NCBI GenBank assembly: GCA_963210315.1
Contig: OY723302.1
Location: forward strand, 1,302,001-1,366,000
DNA length: 64,000 bases
Reading direction: 5' to 3'
Origin: Rhynchopus euleeides
Taxonomy: Eukaryota > Euglenozoa > Diplonemea > Diplonemida > Diplonemidae
Under the pieces are notes generated by a model, which did no database searches, had not been told where the DNA came from, and worked only from the letters and a program-made list of their open reading frames with translations. Positions 11,959 through 22,545 of the stretch are shown here, one piece after another (position 1 is the stretch's first letter; the number at the start of each line of letters is the position of its first letter). Made by a program: the position numbers and the translations under genes.

Positions 11959-12151
11959 ACCATGACATTTTTTTCAACACAGCGCTTCAGCCGCGTTCCG
12001 GGGCACCAAAGTGGGTGTCCCACACCCAGGGGCGGTTTCTGGGGTGGTCTGGCCACTTTTTCAGCATTTTTGGAGGGTTTATGGTGGAAAATTGCCTATG
12101 TCGAAAAATGTCGTAATTTTGACGGATTTCGGTACCTTAAGACGGTCCCTA

Positions 12152-12713
12152 CCCCCCCCCCCCCCTTTTTCAAAAAGCAAACAGATTTTCTTACCTATCA
12201 TCCCCATCGCCCCCCCCCCCCCGTAAAGAGCCTATAACCATACACTTGACGCAGTCCGGAGAACGCAAAAAAAAAGAAAAAAATGCAAAAAAAAATACAT
12301 CACCTACATACAGGATGGGTGCCCCCCTGAATACACGGAGGAGGGAAAACGACGTGAGAGAAAATGCGTTTATCTTACTCCACCAAAATTTTCGTTACTC
12401 CTATTAATCTCCTACACCCCCACTTTTTTCTACTCCTCCCCCACTTTTTTCTACTCCTCCCCCACTTTTTTTGACTGTAAAAAAAATTCGTCTCCGGGAT
12501 TTTTTTTGAGAGGGTGCAGGAAACTTATTCACAGGGTGCAGGAAACATATTTTCCACTCAGAGGCACACCCTGGGACCCACTACCCCCCATCCAGGCCAA
12601 ATAGCACCTAGTTACCACTACTGCCTATAAAGTGATTTTCACTGTTTTTTCCGACTGGGGGGTATTCTCGACCCGGGCGGAGTAACTCAAATTGTGGTGT
12701 TGTAAGATAAAAT
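12152..12713. repeat. A/T- and C-run spacer with short tandem repeats
   Basis: Contains poly-C, poly-A and a 21-bp unit (CCCCCACTTTTTTCTACTCCT) repeated about three times at 12415-12473. GGGTGCAGGAAAC is repeated at 12512-12524 and 12535-12547. No gene is seen. Confidence 0.6.
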
Positions 12714-12958
12714 CACGAATTACACTCCACAGTAGCCATTTTTGTACTCTCGTATGGGTTTTTTTGCACTCGTCGCCTTCGGCGACTCGTGCAAAAAAAT
12801 CCCAAACTCGAGTAAAAAAATGGCTACTTTAGGGGGCCCTCGCTACGAGTCACTGTGAGTCACGAGTCGTCAGTTGTCAGCCAAACATGGCTGACTTCTC
12901 ACTTTTTCTCACTCAGTCACACTTGGTAGCGAGGGCCCCCTTAGTGTCGTGTAATTAA
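12714..12958. repeat. Fold-back palindrome interrupted by V1
   Basis: The left arm (from GATAAAATCACGAATTACAC) pairs with the right arm. The centre is CGTCGCCTTCGGCGACTCG near 12775-12793. V1 (12832-12940) sits in the right arm; beyond it the arm resumes as GTGTCGTGTAATTAATA, matching the outer left arm. The palindrome is about 65 bp per strong arm plus weaker outer pairing. Confidence 0.7.
12832..12940 (+). mobile_element. V1: 109-bp miniature element, 3-bp duplication TTA
   Basis: The ends are GGGGGCCCTCGCTAC and its inverse GTAGCGAGGGCCCCC. Flanks are TTA at 12829-12831 and 12941-12943. The interior has inverted motifs around AGCCAAACATGGCT. It is nearly identical to V2 at 44722. A three-base duplication and G-rich ends would suit a PIF/Harbinger-type element, but no transposase is present. 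Confidence 0.85.
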
Positions 12959-12960
12959 TA

Positions 12961-13289
12961 CCGTATACGTAAATATTTTGGAACGTAAATATTATGGAAC
13001 GTAAATATTATGGAACGTAAATATTTTGGAACGCTGGTGGGTTGGCGTTCCAGATTTTTTTCGTTCCACAATATTTACAGGGCTTTCTGCGACTCGGGGA
13101 CTTGGACCAGGTGATCGGACGGCATACAGAGTCCCTGACGGGACCTACTCGTGCACTTTTCGCGCGATTCCTGACGCAAGCCGTCCTCACCACCGAGTCC
13201 CCAACTGGCCCTGTAAATATTATGGAACGTAAATATTATGGAACGGACCGGCCAAAAATGGGCCCGTTCCATAATATTTACGTATACGG
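12961..13289. mobile_element. P1: 329-bp TA-flanked miniature element
   Basis: Ends CCGTATACGTAAATATT in inverted orientation, with TA at 12959-12960 and 13290-13291. The left subterminal region has four tandem copies of a GTAAATATTATGGAAC-like unit and the right has three in inverse orientation. The unique core is about 200 bp and non-coding. A second copy lies at 39859-40203. Confidence 0.88.
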
Positions 13290-13291
13290 TA

Positions 13292-14413
13292 ACTATTATT
13301 TTCTGCCTCTCTTCAGTGGTGGTGCCGACACACTGTGTTATTTGTTCGACCTGGCCTTGTTGCAATACCGATACCATCATGGGGGGGAGGGGGGTGTGGC
13401 ATGCAGGTGGAAAGCAACAGGGTTGATCGCGGGGTGGGAGAAAATCCCATCGCGTTCCCCTGAGTTGTGCTGTATGTTTTACCTCTTTCGTTTGATGTGA
13501 CGGGCAGGGTTTACGTGCATGTCATGAACAGGGGGGGGAAGTCACTGGTGAGAAGTCCCGCAAAATGTGGCCGTATTTTGGTCAGTGCTTGCCCATTGCC
13601 TTGGACTGTCGAGTCCAAGTCGTTGGGGACTGAACAAACCCAGGTTATGTTTGATTGCGAGGACGATGGCCAGTCTGGTGTGCTCCCCTCCGCCCCCTCC
13701 ACGTCTGACGATGTGCGGCGTGGGGGTGCATTATTGGGTTCCCTGTCGTGTTTCCGCTTCTGTTCATGAGGGGGAACGAAACCGAAGCTGCCGCCGTTCG
13801 CGCGAAGCACCTTTCGATGAAAAAAATACTCTGTTTCAACACATCCTTTTAGGACAAGCAACACCGTCTGCCAAAAGCAACAAAAATAAACCGAGCGCAG
13901 CTCCAGGAAAAAAAGGTCCTCATCAAAAAAAACAAAGAAAAAGTCTAACCACCCCTTTATCAGCAGTCACCTACCGGTTATTCTTTCTTACTGATGGGGC
14001 GTGTACAGTTCGACCCACTAACCAAAACCCTCACCCCCACTCCCCAATCCTTTCTCTGCCCCTCCCCCCCTTGTGGGGGGGGGGGGGGGGCATGTGGCGG
14101 TGTTCTGATATTCTGATAAGGTGCTGAGGAAAAAAATGACAAAAAAAAGCACCCACCTCCCCCCATCCCCCCCTCCCCCGCTCCGGCCGTTCGTTACAGT
14201 GAAGTGAGTGAAGAAGCTTTACAGCCACAGTACGACAGGATGCGCGCAGGCGCAGTTCTCTTTCATGAATCTGCCGGAATATTTTTTTTTTGCCCGTATT
14301 TTTTTTCCCCGCTGGTTCCAATCAACGGGTGAGGGGAATTCTGCGAAAATTCCGAAAAGCAGAGATTTAGACCACACACGCGCGCGCACCCCCCACACAC
14401 ACACACCCCCCCC
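13292..14413. other. Stretch without a supported gene
   Basis: Mixed-composition DNA with C, G and A runs. Frames of 100-180 codons at 13042-13500, 13511-13864 and 13567-14127 overlap on opposite strands and show no family features. Confidence 0.5.
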
Positions 14414-14419
14414 CCTAGG

Positions 14420-15599
14420 CATACTTGTACCCCCATATGGGGAAGGCCAAAAATATGGGGAAAATATGGGGGGAATATGGGGGGTTTTTCAAGTCCTGTT
14501 CCCCCATATTTCCCCCATATGGGGGATATATGGGGGAAAACCCAGGGGTTCCTCAGGTGGAAGCAGTCAACAAACAGTTCTCTTCGTTCTGCTTTTCACA
14601 GGGTGTGAAGTCAGCGACTGACAGGAGACGTCTAGCACCTTGCAGAGCCATCTCGCATCGTCGCTTTCTGCGGAGAGGAAACGCTCGGCTGAAGTGCTCG
14701 AGTCAGACCACAAAAGGTGCTGTGAGAGCGCCGACCGCCACTTTCTTCAAGTCTGAGTAGCGGTCATCAGAGCATGCTGTCCAGTAGTCCTGTCTTTGCT
14801 GGCAGAACAGTTGCGTCCTGCAGCCAGTCCTTGTACTGGCCTTCACAGGTCTCATTCCACCCGGCAGATGCAGCTTGAACATGTCAAGCACTGCCTGGTG
14901 ACGAGCGTCGACTCCGACTTTTCGGCGCTCGGAGCGGTCAAAAGTGGCGGAAGCGCCTGACACCCCAGAATGCACTGCTTGTGAATTCCCTTATCTAATA
15001 AGGATCCCAGGGGGCAGTTCGCAATCGCAAACACACCAGAGGAGGAGGACAGCGAGTGTGAGAGTGACGTGCCAGACAGGACTTAAAAACACAAGAGTGT
15101 GTGTTGTGAGGAGCTGTTAACCCTGAACGCGCTATGTGTGTCTGTGCGTATGTGTCCACCACCGCTGCCGCTGTCACTGCGGTGCCCCGCCAAACCGGGA
15201 AGCGTTCGCCCTCCGCTGCCGCTGTATCGGCGCAGGAGAGGAACAGGAGGTCGGTGCGACCCACCTGGGGGATCTTCCAGGGGGGGGCCAGACCTGGCCA
15301 CACCTGAACGAGCGCGCACCCCCCAGGATCGGACTCCTGGAGGATCCCCAACAAGGCATGATGCCGGTTTCGACGCGCACTTCGTGTGTGTGTGTGCATG
15401 AGTGGTTTGATGTTCTCCCGTTGCAGCACGAATACCCCCATATCCCCCCATATGGGCCCCATATTTCCCCCATATTCCCCCATATTTTACCGGTTTTTCC
15501 CCATATTTTCAGCCTTTTTCCCCATATGGGGGCGGGGTTTTGCGACCCCCCATATTTCCCCCAGATTTAGGGGGTTCTCCATATGGGGGGACAAGTATG
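14420..15599 (+). mobile_element. M1: 1.18-kb element with six-base CCTAGG duplication
   Basis: The ends are CATACTTGTACCCCCATATG and its inverse. Flanks are CCTAGG at 14414-14419 and 15600-15605. Both subterminal regions are packed with CCCCATAT/ATATGGGG, about seven copies on the left and ten on the right, in both orientations. The internal 900 bp has no recognisable gene; short frames such as one at 14703-14975 (minus) are not conserved in motif. It sits exactly on the left junction of L1. The other copy is M2 at 33254. Confidence 0.85.
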
Positions 15600-15603
15600 C
15601 CTA

Positions 15604-16751
15604 GGGGGGGGTCAAATGCCACCCTTTTACGTGGACAAACACGATTTTTCAAAAAACCGGCGCAGAGGCCCCAAAGCCCCCGTAAACCCTCCAAACCCCC
15701 TCAGATCGGTCCGGAAACCCATCGAACCCCACTTTTCCACCATTCCGGGCACCTCAGGTGCCCGAATTGGGGTACCTAAATTTTGTGCCACCGTTTGGTA
15801 CCGTACAGTGCCACTGTGTGGGAGGTTGGAAAAGAAAATGCCCCAACACACCACATCTGAGGGTTGCAATGCATGTTGCTTGCCAACCACGTCATCCGGT
15901 GGGTGTCAGGCGCTATGTAGGTGGCATTAGCCAGGTCTTCGATGTGTTCTGGCTTGTATATATACCTCCCTGCCACCATGCACCGGGAGGCTGCCTGTAG
16001 GTACGGAACAGTCCAGATGGTCGTGTGATTCCTGTGCAGCAGTGCTCCACAACCGGGATGTGTTGACAACGACTGTTGCAACACGAGCTGTACATTCCGG
16101 GAACACATGAAGTGCGCTGTCGTGGTACCCATTGTGCCAGAATTGGTAGTTGCTGCGGTCTACTTTGCCTGGCCCAAGAGCACTGGTACTGAACGGTGCA
16201 ATATGCGTGGCGAGGTGAATACAACGGAAGCGCGCAAAGTCAATACAGCTCTCGGATGGCGGGTGGTGGTGCCACTAGTGTGTGACGTTCACTCGAGGAT
16301 ACAACGCATCACAATGAATCAGCAACCGTGGACCGAGTACAATACGCTCTCTGTGGCTGGTGTGGGGGACAAAGGCAGTGCCTGTGCCGCAGGCAGGGAG
16401 GTATATATACAAGCCAGAACACATTGAAGACCTGGCTAATGCCACCTACATAGCGCCTGACACCCACCGGATGACGTGGTTGGCAAGCAACATGCATTGC
16501 AACCCTCAGATGTGGTGTGTTGGGGCATTTTCTTTTCCAACCTCCCACACAGTGGCACTGTACGGTACCAAACGGTGGCACAAAATTTAGGTACCCCAAT
16601 TCGGGCACCTGAGGTGCCCGGAATGGTGGAAAAGTGGGGTTCGATGGGTTTCCGGACCGATCTGGGGGGGTTTGGAGGGTTTACGGGGGCTTTGGGGCCT
16701 CTGCGCCGGTTTTTTGAAAAATCGTGTTTGTCACCCCCATTTGACCCCCCC
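15604..16751 (+). mobile_element. L1: 1.15-kb TA-flanked element with long inverted repeats
   Basis: TA lies at 15602-15603 (inside the CCTAGG of M1) and 16752-16753. Ends are GGGGGGGGTCAAATG, inverted. The inverted arms are about 360 bp each, up to CTCCCTGCC near 15972 and GGCAGGGAGG near 16396, around a unique centre of about 420 bp. The left tip carries a CCACCCTTTTACGTGG insert absent from the right tip. Frames in the arms and centre recur in all four copies because the copies are nearly identical; that is not evidence of coding. Confidence 0.9.
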
Positions 16752-17825
16752 TAACCCCCCCCCCCCCCCCCCCCCCCCCTGTTGGGACCGATGGCTGGGG
16801 GGGGGGTAACAGTTGTGGTGGGGAAAACCACCAGGCCACTCAACGGGGATACACATCCTGCCAAAGGAGGTTGTGCTGTGTAAGGGTAATCTGCCCCCCC
16901 CCCCTCCCCCCCTCCCCCCGAAGATGTGATATATGACAGAATATGACTCCACCCCATTAGCCCCACACCTACACACCTCCCCGCCCCCCTTTTCTTTTTT
17001 GCACCTTCGTCATCAAATGAGAAGTGAAACGGGTCGGGTGGTGGTGGTGGTGGTGGCATCGTGCGCGTCGTTGCGAACGGTCCGCGGAAAACCGCTGCTG
17101 CATTGACATCTTAAAATGTGTCACATTTTCCCAGCCGCGACCGGGTGGTGCTAATTTTTTTTTGTTGTAAGTTCGGCGTAGCCAACTCAGGAAACTTTTC
17201 ACCGTGCGGATCCTTGCGAACACTTCACACGCCCGGCAGGCTGGTGGGGTGTTCTGCGTTCGAAGAACACAAACTGTCGTTGCTACCTTCTCTCTTGAGA
17301 TTCACTCGGTTGCATTAGTTTTCAGAACAACGTGTTTTTTCCAACTAAAAAGACTCGTGGCAGCGTTCGGTATCTGCACACATGCACTAGCAGGCACCGT
17401 TCGTACAAACAAAGAACGCAACTCCAAGTCTTTTTACACCCACAAGCCCCCTCCCCGCCCCCCCCCCCCCCTATATGCGGCATCGCGGTTTAGAGGATAC
17501 GACCCCAACCAGGCATCCCCGTGAATATACGGGGTTGCCTTGCGGTGGTGGTTCCCCTGCCTGCCGCGGGTGGGCCGTATGTGGGGGGAGGGGGAGGGGG
17601 GGGGGGTTCAATTTGCACCACTTCTGGCACCCGTTTTCTCCATGAAACGGTCCCACACATGAAAGACCTCTGGGGGGCGAGGGAGGTGCAGTGCTTATTG
17701 CACTGCATCTGCTTCTCCCTCGGGTTGCTGTCATGGAAAAGTCACGTTGTACCAAGCGCGCGTGATGGGGTGTCCCCACACGCACCACCACACCCCCTTC
17801 CCATGCTGGATTTCAGACAAAACCT

Positions 17826-17880
17826 GCATAACGAGCGGAGGGTGGTCATTCTTGTGCTCCCTTCTACCTCTATTTCACTA
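17826..17880 (+). repeat. Dispersed GAGTGAAGGG hairpin repeat (variant)
   Basis: GCATAACGAGCGGAGGG, then TGGTCATTCTTGTG, then CTCCCTTCTACCTCTATTTC. The two halves (GGAGGGTGGTCA and a TG.CTCCCTTC block) can pair as a hairpin. Related copies are at 17899, 41257, 42123, 45642, 49334 and 55567. Confidence 0.7.
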
Positions 17881-17898
17881 CCCCCTCCCCATGCATGC

Positions 17899-17945
17899 CG
17901 AGTGAAGGGAGATCATCATTGCGCCTTCCTTCTACTTCTATTTCA
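17899..17945 (+). repeat. Dispersed GAGTGAAGGG hairpin repeat
   Basis: CGAGTGAAGGGAGATCATCA followed by TTGCGCCTTCCTTC and TACTTCTATTTC. It directly follows the copy at 17826, making a tandem pair. Confidence 0.7.
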
Positions 17946-18559
17946 AGGCCCCATCCCCCTCTCCTCTGGAGCAGAACATCGGAAACATCAGCTCCTCTTT
18001 CACCAGGGGTTGCAGAGGGTTGTGAGAGGCATCAGAGGGGGGAGGGGGAGGGGGGGGGGCAATGAATCGTTCAAACCATCAAATGAAGAAACACCCCATG
18101 GAACTGTCCCCCCCTCACCTACCCGCATCCCAGATGTGCAGGCAGAACGTCTCTCTCTCTCTCTATATATCTCTGTCTCTGTCTGTCTCTGTCCCATCCA
18201 AGCCTGCGCCTTTGGGATGAGTGGGTTTTTGTCAAACGTCCTTGAAGGACCTTCGTGTTGCCACGGTTCCTTTCGTTGGGAATGCTGTGACTCGATGTGT
18301 CTTCCCCGTCCGTTGTAGCCACCGCCAAGCTATGTTGGGGTGTTGATCCAAGGCGGGGGTTAGGAGAGAGAGCACGTGTGAGGGGGGGGTAGATGTGTCC
18401 TTGCATAAAGAAGGTGAAAACACACAACGTTCTCCGAATGGTGTATATTTTGCGTTTCATGAGGATCCCGTGTGATGTGTACGATCGTTATATAAAAAAA
18501 TCAACACAGGAATAACAGATTCCCCCCGACCAAGGAGAAAATCGTTCAGACCAAAGCGT

Positions 18560-18830
18560 GCCACCGTGCGGCCAGGAGAACACGAAACAGCGGCCCCTCT
18601 CACCAGGGGGCGCTACGAACACGGCCAAGAATCGGTCAAGTCGTTCAAGCGCCGGGTTCGGGTGTTGCGAAGGGGAGGAGATTTGATGGACGATATATTT
18701 CCCCAAAAATACAAAGAGCGTATCGGCGCGCAGTGTGTTTTGAGAGAGCAACACAAAACCACTCATTTATCGCAACGCCCTTCACAGGGGCCATGAACAA
18801 ACAAAACCCGAACTCGTTATTTCGGGAGAA
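18560..18830 (+). repeat. Dispersed repeat segments shared with 36530 and with the pogo-like element
   Basis: Bases 18560-18650 (GCGGCCAGGAGAACACGAAA through CTACGAACACGGCCAAGAAT) recur at about 36530-36625. Bases 18720-18830 (GCGCGCAGTGTGTTTTGAG through CAACGCCCTTCACAGGGGCC) recur at about 27366-27480 inside the pogo-like element. Function unknown. Confidence 0.65.
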
Positions 18831-19251
18831 CTGCGTTGTTTTGTGTCAATACGGATGATGCTGTGGGCGGGTATTTTCCGATTGGCGCCGGGAAGGTTTT
18901 GCCCCCTCTCTCGCGCAAACCTCTTTCGTCTGGGGTGGGGGGGGGGGGGTACTCCACACCACATCACCACATCACATACTACGCTGTTCCATATGATCAA
19001 CCACACACACACACACACATTCATAAGGGCTGTCCTGGCTTCCCTCCTTGACGCCGCGCATTTCTTGCTGCGCACATCCCCACCACAACACCTGCATAAC
19101 GAGCGAACGCGGGAGGGTCAGCCGTGTGCCTTACTTTTTTTTGTTTGCCCCGTGCTCTGCTTTCTTCACTACCCACCCACACCGCTGGTAGTTCTCTCCC
19201 TTCAGAACCGAACACCCACTGGCTCCTTCCCCACGCCCCCCCCCCCCCCCC

Positions 19252-20356
19252 CAGGGCTGTAAATAAGGTTTGGGGGTCAGGAGTCAGGAGTCGGGAGTCG
19301 GTTATTTACAGTCACCTAAGGTACCTGGGGTGGGGGGCTGGGGGGGACGGGCGGTCTCAAACCCTACTCAATCCTGCACGCATCCTGTAGTACGGCCACC
19401 TCTGCCGTGGAGAGTCCCATGGACCCTCCAGCAGTCGCCCACCATTCGGTCAGGGCGGACTGACTCGGCGCTTGCGGGGTCTTCCCGCGTGCGAGGTGGT
19501 CCGCGAAGAAGCACGCGACGCACAGCGCCATGTTGGCTGTCCCAGCCAACCCCCCACTTCGCCCGCAGCGCCCCACACGCTGCGAGCACCTCACTCACGG
19601 CAGCAGTATTTGGCTGCATAGCTCTCAGTATTTCCCGTGCATGCAGCGCATGCATCCACAAATTTTGTGGATGCATCCACACACAGCCTGGAGCTCCGAA
19701 GCCCTGCATGCAGGCCTGCCTGCAGTGGATGAATGCCTGTATGCCAAATCGAAAATCCATTTTTTGACATTTTCGGGCATCCCTGGATGCATGCATGGAT
19801 GCATCCACACCATCCACGGCCCCACTGAGAGCTATGTTGGCTGTGAGTCAAACACTACTGCCTCTACCTGAGGCATGTTGTGTGTCGCAACAGTTGCGTC
19901 ACATGTGTGACGCATCTGTGTGGAGTGTGTGTGGTTGTGCACGTGTGCGCTGCGGTATGCTCAACCACCTGATGGGGGCGGAACACAACTCTTCTTGGGA
20001 GCTGCCAGGATCTGGCAAAAGGGGCGGGAAAGGGGCGCCGTATTCACAGCAGTGGTTTGGCAATGAACTCACCCCAGTTCAGAGACCGGTAATGAAGAAG
20101 ATGACTGGGAGGCACACACCATGTCCCACCCAGCGGGACCCCCACACCCCCACCCACCCATCGGGACCCCCCCTCCTCGGGTGTTCCAAAAACCCTTTCT
20201 TTTGAATATTTGGAGTCTGTGCGGATCGCAGTGGGGTCATTTTGGCCATGGGGTGCCTAATACCGCACATTCCCTAAGGGAAGCAAGGCAACCCTCCCAA
20301 TCCCAAAAAATCCGGCGCGAGTCGGGAGTCGGGAGTCGGCCTTATTTACACCCCTG
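19252..20356. mobile_element. hAT-like element A, by its ends only
   Basis: The left end is CAGGGCTGTAAATAAGG and the right end, read inward, is CAGGGGTGTAAATAAGG. Both are followed by iterated GAGTCGGGAGTCGG-type motifs. The flanks are C runs on both sides, compatible with an eight-base all-C duplication, which cannot be proved inside a homopolymer. CAG-G ends fit hAT. No transposase is recognisable; minus-strand frames near 19364-19817 are unassigned. Bases 20193-20262 match a segment of S1 and S2. A GGATGCATCC-type palindromic patch lies at 19639-19812. Confidence 0.65.
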
Positions 20357-20368
20357 CCCCCCCCCTAG

Positions 20369-21515
20369 GGGGGGTCAAATGCCACCCTTTTACGTGGACA
20401 AACACGATTTTTCAAAAAACCGGCGCAGAGGCCCCAAAGCCCCCGTAAACCCTCCAAACCCCCCCAGATCGGTCCGGAAACCCATCGAACCCCACTTTTC
20501 CACCATTCCGGGCACCTCAGGTGCCCGAATTGGGGTACCTAAATTTTGTGCCACCGTTTGGTACCGGACAGTGCCACTGTGTGGGAGGTTGGAAAAGAAA
20601 ATGCCCCAACACACCACATCTGAGGGTTGCAATGCATGTTGCTTGCCAACCACGTCATCCGGTGGGTGTCAGGCGCTATGTAGGTGGCATTAGCCAGGTC
20701 TTCGATGAGTTCTGGCTTGTATATGTACCTCCCTGCCACCATGCACCGGGAGGCTGCCTGTAGGTACGGAACAAGTCCAGATGGTCGTGTGATTCCTGTG
20801 CAGCAGTGCTCCACAACCGGGATGTGTTGACAACGACTGTTGCAACACGAGCTGTACATTCCGGGAACACACGAAGTGCGCTGTCGTGGTACCCATTGTG
20901 CCAGAATTGGTAGTTGCTGCGGTCTACTTTGCCTGGCCCAAGAGCACTGGTACTGAACGGTGCAATATGCGTGGCGAGGTGAATGCAACGGAAGGGCGCA
21001 AAGTCAATACAGCTCTCGGATGGCGGGTGGTGGTGCCACTAGTGTGTGACGTTCACTCGAGGATACAACGCATCACAATGAATCAGCAACCGTGGACCGA
21101 GTACAATACGCTCTCTGTGGCTGGTGTGGGGGACAAAGGCAGTGCCTGTGCCGCAGGCAGGGAGGTACATATACAAGCCAGAACACATCGAAGACCTGGC
21201 TCATGCCACCTACATAGCGCCTGACACCCACCGGATGACGTGGTTGGCAAGCAACATGCATTGCAACCCTCAGATGTGGTGTGTTGGGGCATTTTCTTTT
21301 CCAACCTCCCACACAGTGGCACTGTCCGGTACCAAACGGTGGCACAAAATTTAGGTACCCCAATTCGGGCACCTGAGGTGCCCGGAATGGTGGAAAAGTG
21401 GGGTTCGATGGGTTTCCGGACCGATCTGGGGGGGTTTGGAGGGTTTACGGGGGCTTTGGGGCCTCTGCGCCGGTTTTTTGAAAAATCGTGTTTGTCACCC
21501 CCATTTGACCCCCCC
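20369..21515 (+). mobile_element. L2: second copy of element L
   Basis: 1147 bp, TA at 20367-20368 and 21516-21517, with C runs outside on both sides. Same orientation as L1 and very similar to it. One extra A in AACAAGTCC near 20770, relative to L1, changes the frame of the internal minus-strand reading frame (149 codons here, 20539-20988). Confidence 0.92.
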
Positions 21516-21517
21516 TA

Positions 21518-22545
21518 CCCCCCCCCCCCCCCCACCCTGCCTCTGTGTTTTGAGTTGGAGTGTGCGTCGGGAAGGAAGGCGTGCGCCTTGATCCTCGATA
21601 CAAAGTGAAATGCCACGATGAGGCGTGCCCCTTGTGCAAAAAGAGGGGCTGCTCAGCGCGTGCGTGACACTCGAGGTTTATGGCATAGCCTGCTCCTTCG
21701 CGAGTTTCGCCACGAAGGCCGCAGAGGTAATGGGGTGTGTGTGTGTACCCAGCAGCGGGTGTGACGTTAAGGGGGAGAGGCGTGTGAGTGTGTGGGTTTT
21801 GCGCCACACCGTTCTGTATTTTTTTTGGCGCCCGGAGGAAGGCATCACCAGAGGGGGGTCTGCTCGGTGCGCGCTCTCTCTGCGATGGAAATCGTTCAAA
21901 AATTGTACAACATAAATCAGCAAGAAAGGAGAACAGGTTGGCGTGGGTGTGGCAGCACCGCCGGCGGGGGCTCTATCATTCCACGCCTTCAGCATCGTGT
22001 CGGAGCGGGTGTCTGGGGCGGTGTCGCAGAATGGGGTTGAACAAACTCTGTTCTTGCGGACGCTGTGTGCCAGTGACCCCCGCTCCCCGTGGGTTGGTGG
22101 CGTGGCCTCCCGCAGGGTGAGGTGGAGTGTTTTCAGCAGCGGCTGGGAGTGGCTGAGTGTGGCCCAAAGAATCGTTCAATAAAGAACATGGAGGCGAGAA
22201 AATAGGGGAGTATCCTCATCATAGTGACATTTTATCAGCCGTTTTGGGATGCCTAAAAAAAACGCGTATCGGTCTGTATGGCCATTTTTTTTGATTGCTT
22301 CACACTGACACACCCCGTTGTGTCTGTTTCTTGGCGGGGGGGTGATTTTTTCTCTTCCGCACCCCCCCCACCCCCACCCCCCGTTTCTTCATCTTTCACA
22401 GATGCAACGTCAGTCCGATACAGTGGATGGGATGGGTGGGGTGTGTGTCGGAGGGTGGGGGTGGGTATTTTATTTTGCCCCCCCCCCCTCTCCACAAGCG
22501 ATTTCTTCTTTAGTCTTCTTATTCTTTTGTTTTTTTCCATTCAGG
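21518..22545. other. Stretch with possible exon fragments
   Basis: Bases 21943-22182 (+) hold a 79-codon frame of well-mixed composition ending just before TAAAGAAC. A short plus-strand frame at 21625-21725 ends at a GTAATG donor-like site. I recognise no family and cannot join them, so they are not called as genes. Confidence 0.3.

Larger units (their letters stand above)
10300..12149. mobile_element. T: TA-flanked element with the S1/S2 pair at its left end
   Basis: When S1 and S2 are removed with one TA each, the left end reads GGGAAAACCTTAAGGGGGGA and then AAATTACGGGATTTTTCACA. The right end, read inward from 12149, is GGGACCGTCTTAAGGTACCG followed by a matching AAATTACGACATTTTTCGACA. 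TA lies at 9672-9673 on the left and 12150-12151 on the right, so the target was TA inside a C run. The inverted arms extend past CAAACCATGACA (11955-11970) and its complement near 11095. The element is about 1.23 kb without the insertions. Confidence 0.7.
16754..19239. other. Low-complexity stretch, no supported gene
   Basis: C/G runs and A runs with dispersed short repeats (annotated separately at 17826, 17899 and 18560). The longest frame (17521-18318, 265 codons) is compositionally odd, crosses a G run and repeat copies, and has no recognisable motif, so I do not call it. Confidence 0.5.

Noticed and set aside
15776-16427. Frames of 76-149 codons recurring in all four L copies
   Set aside because: Recurrence follows from near-identity of the copies; frames lie partly in inverted arms, are read on both strands, and shift with single-base indels between copies.
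17521-18318. 265-codon plus-strand frame
   Set aside because: It crosses a G run and two copies of a dispersed repeat and has no recognisable domain; probably chance in GC-rich DNA.
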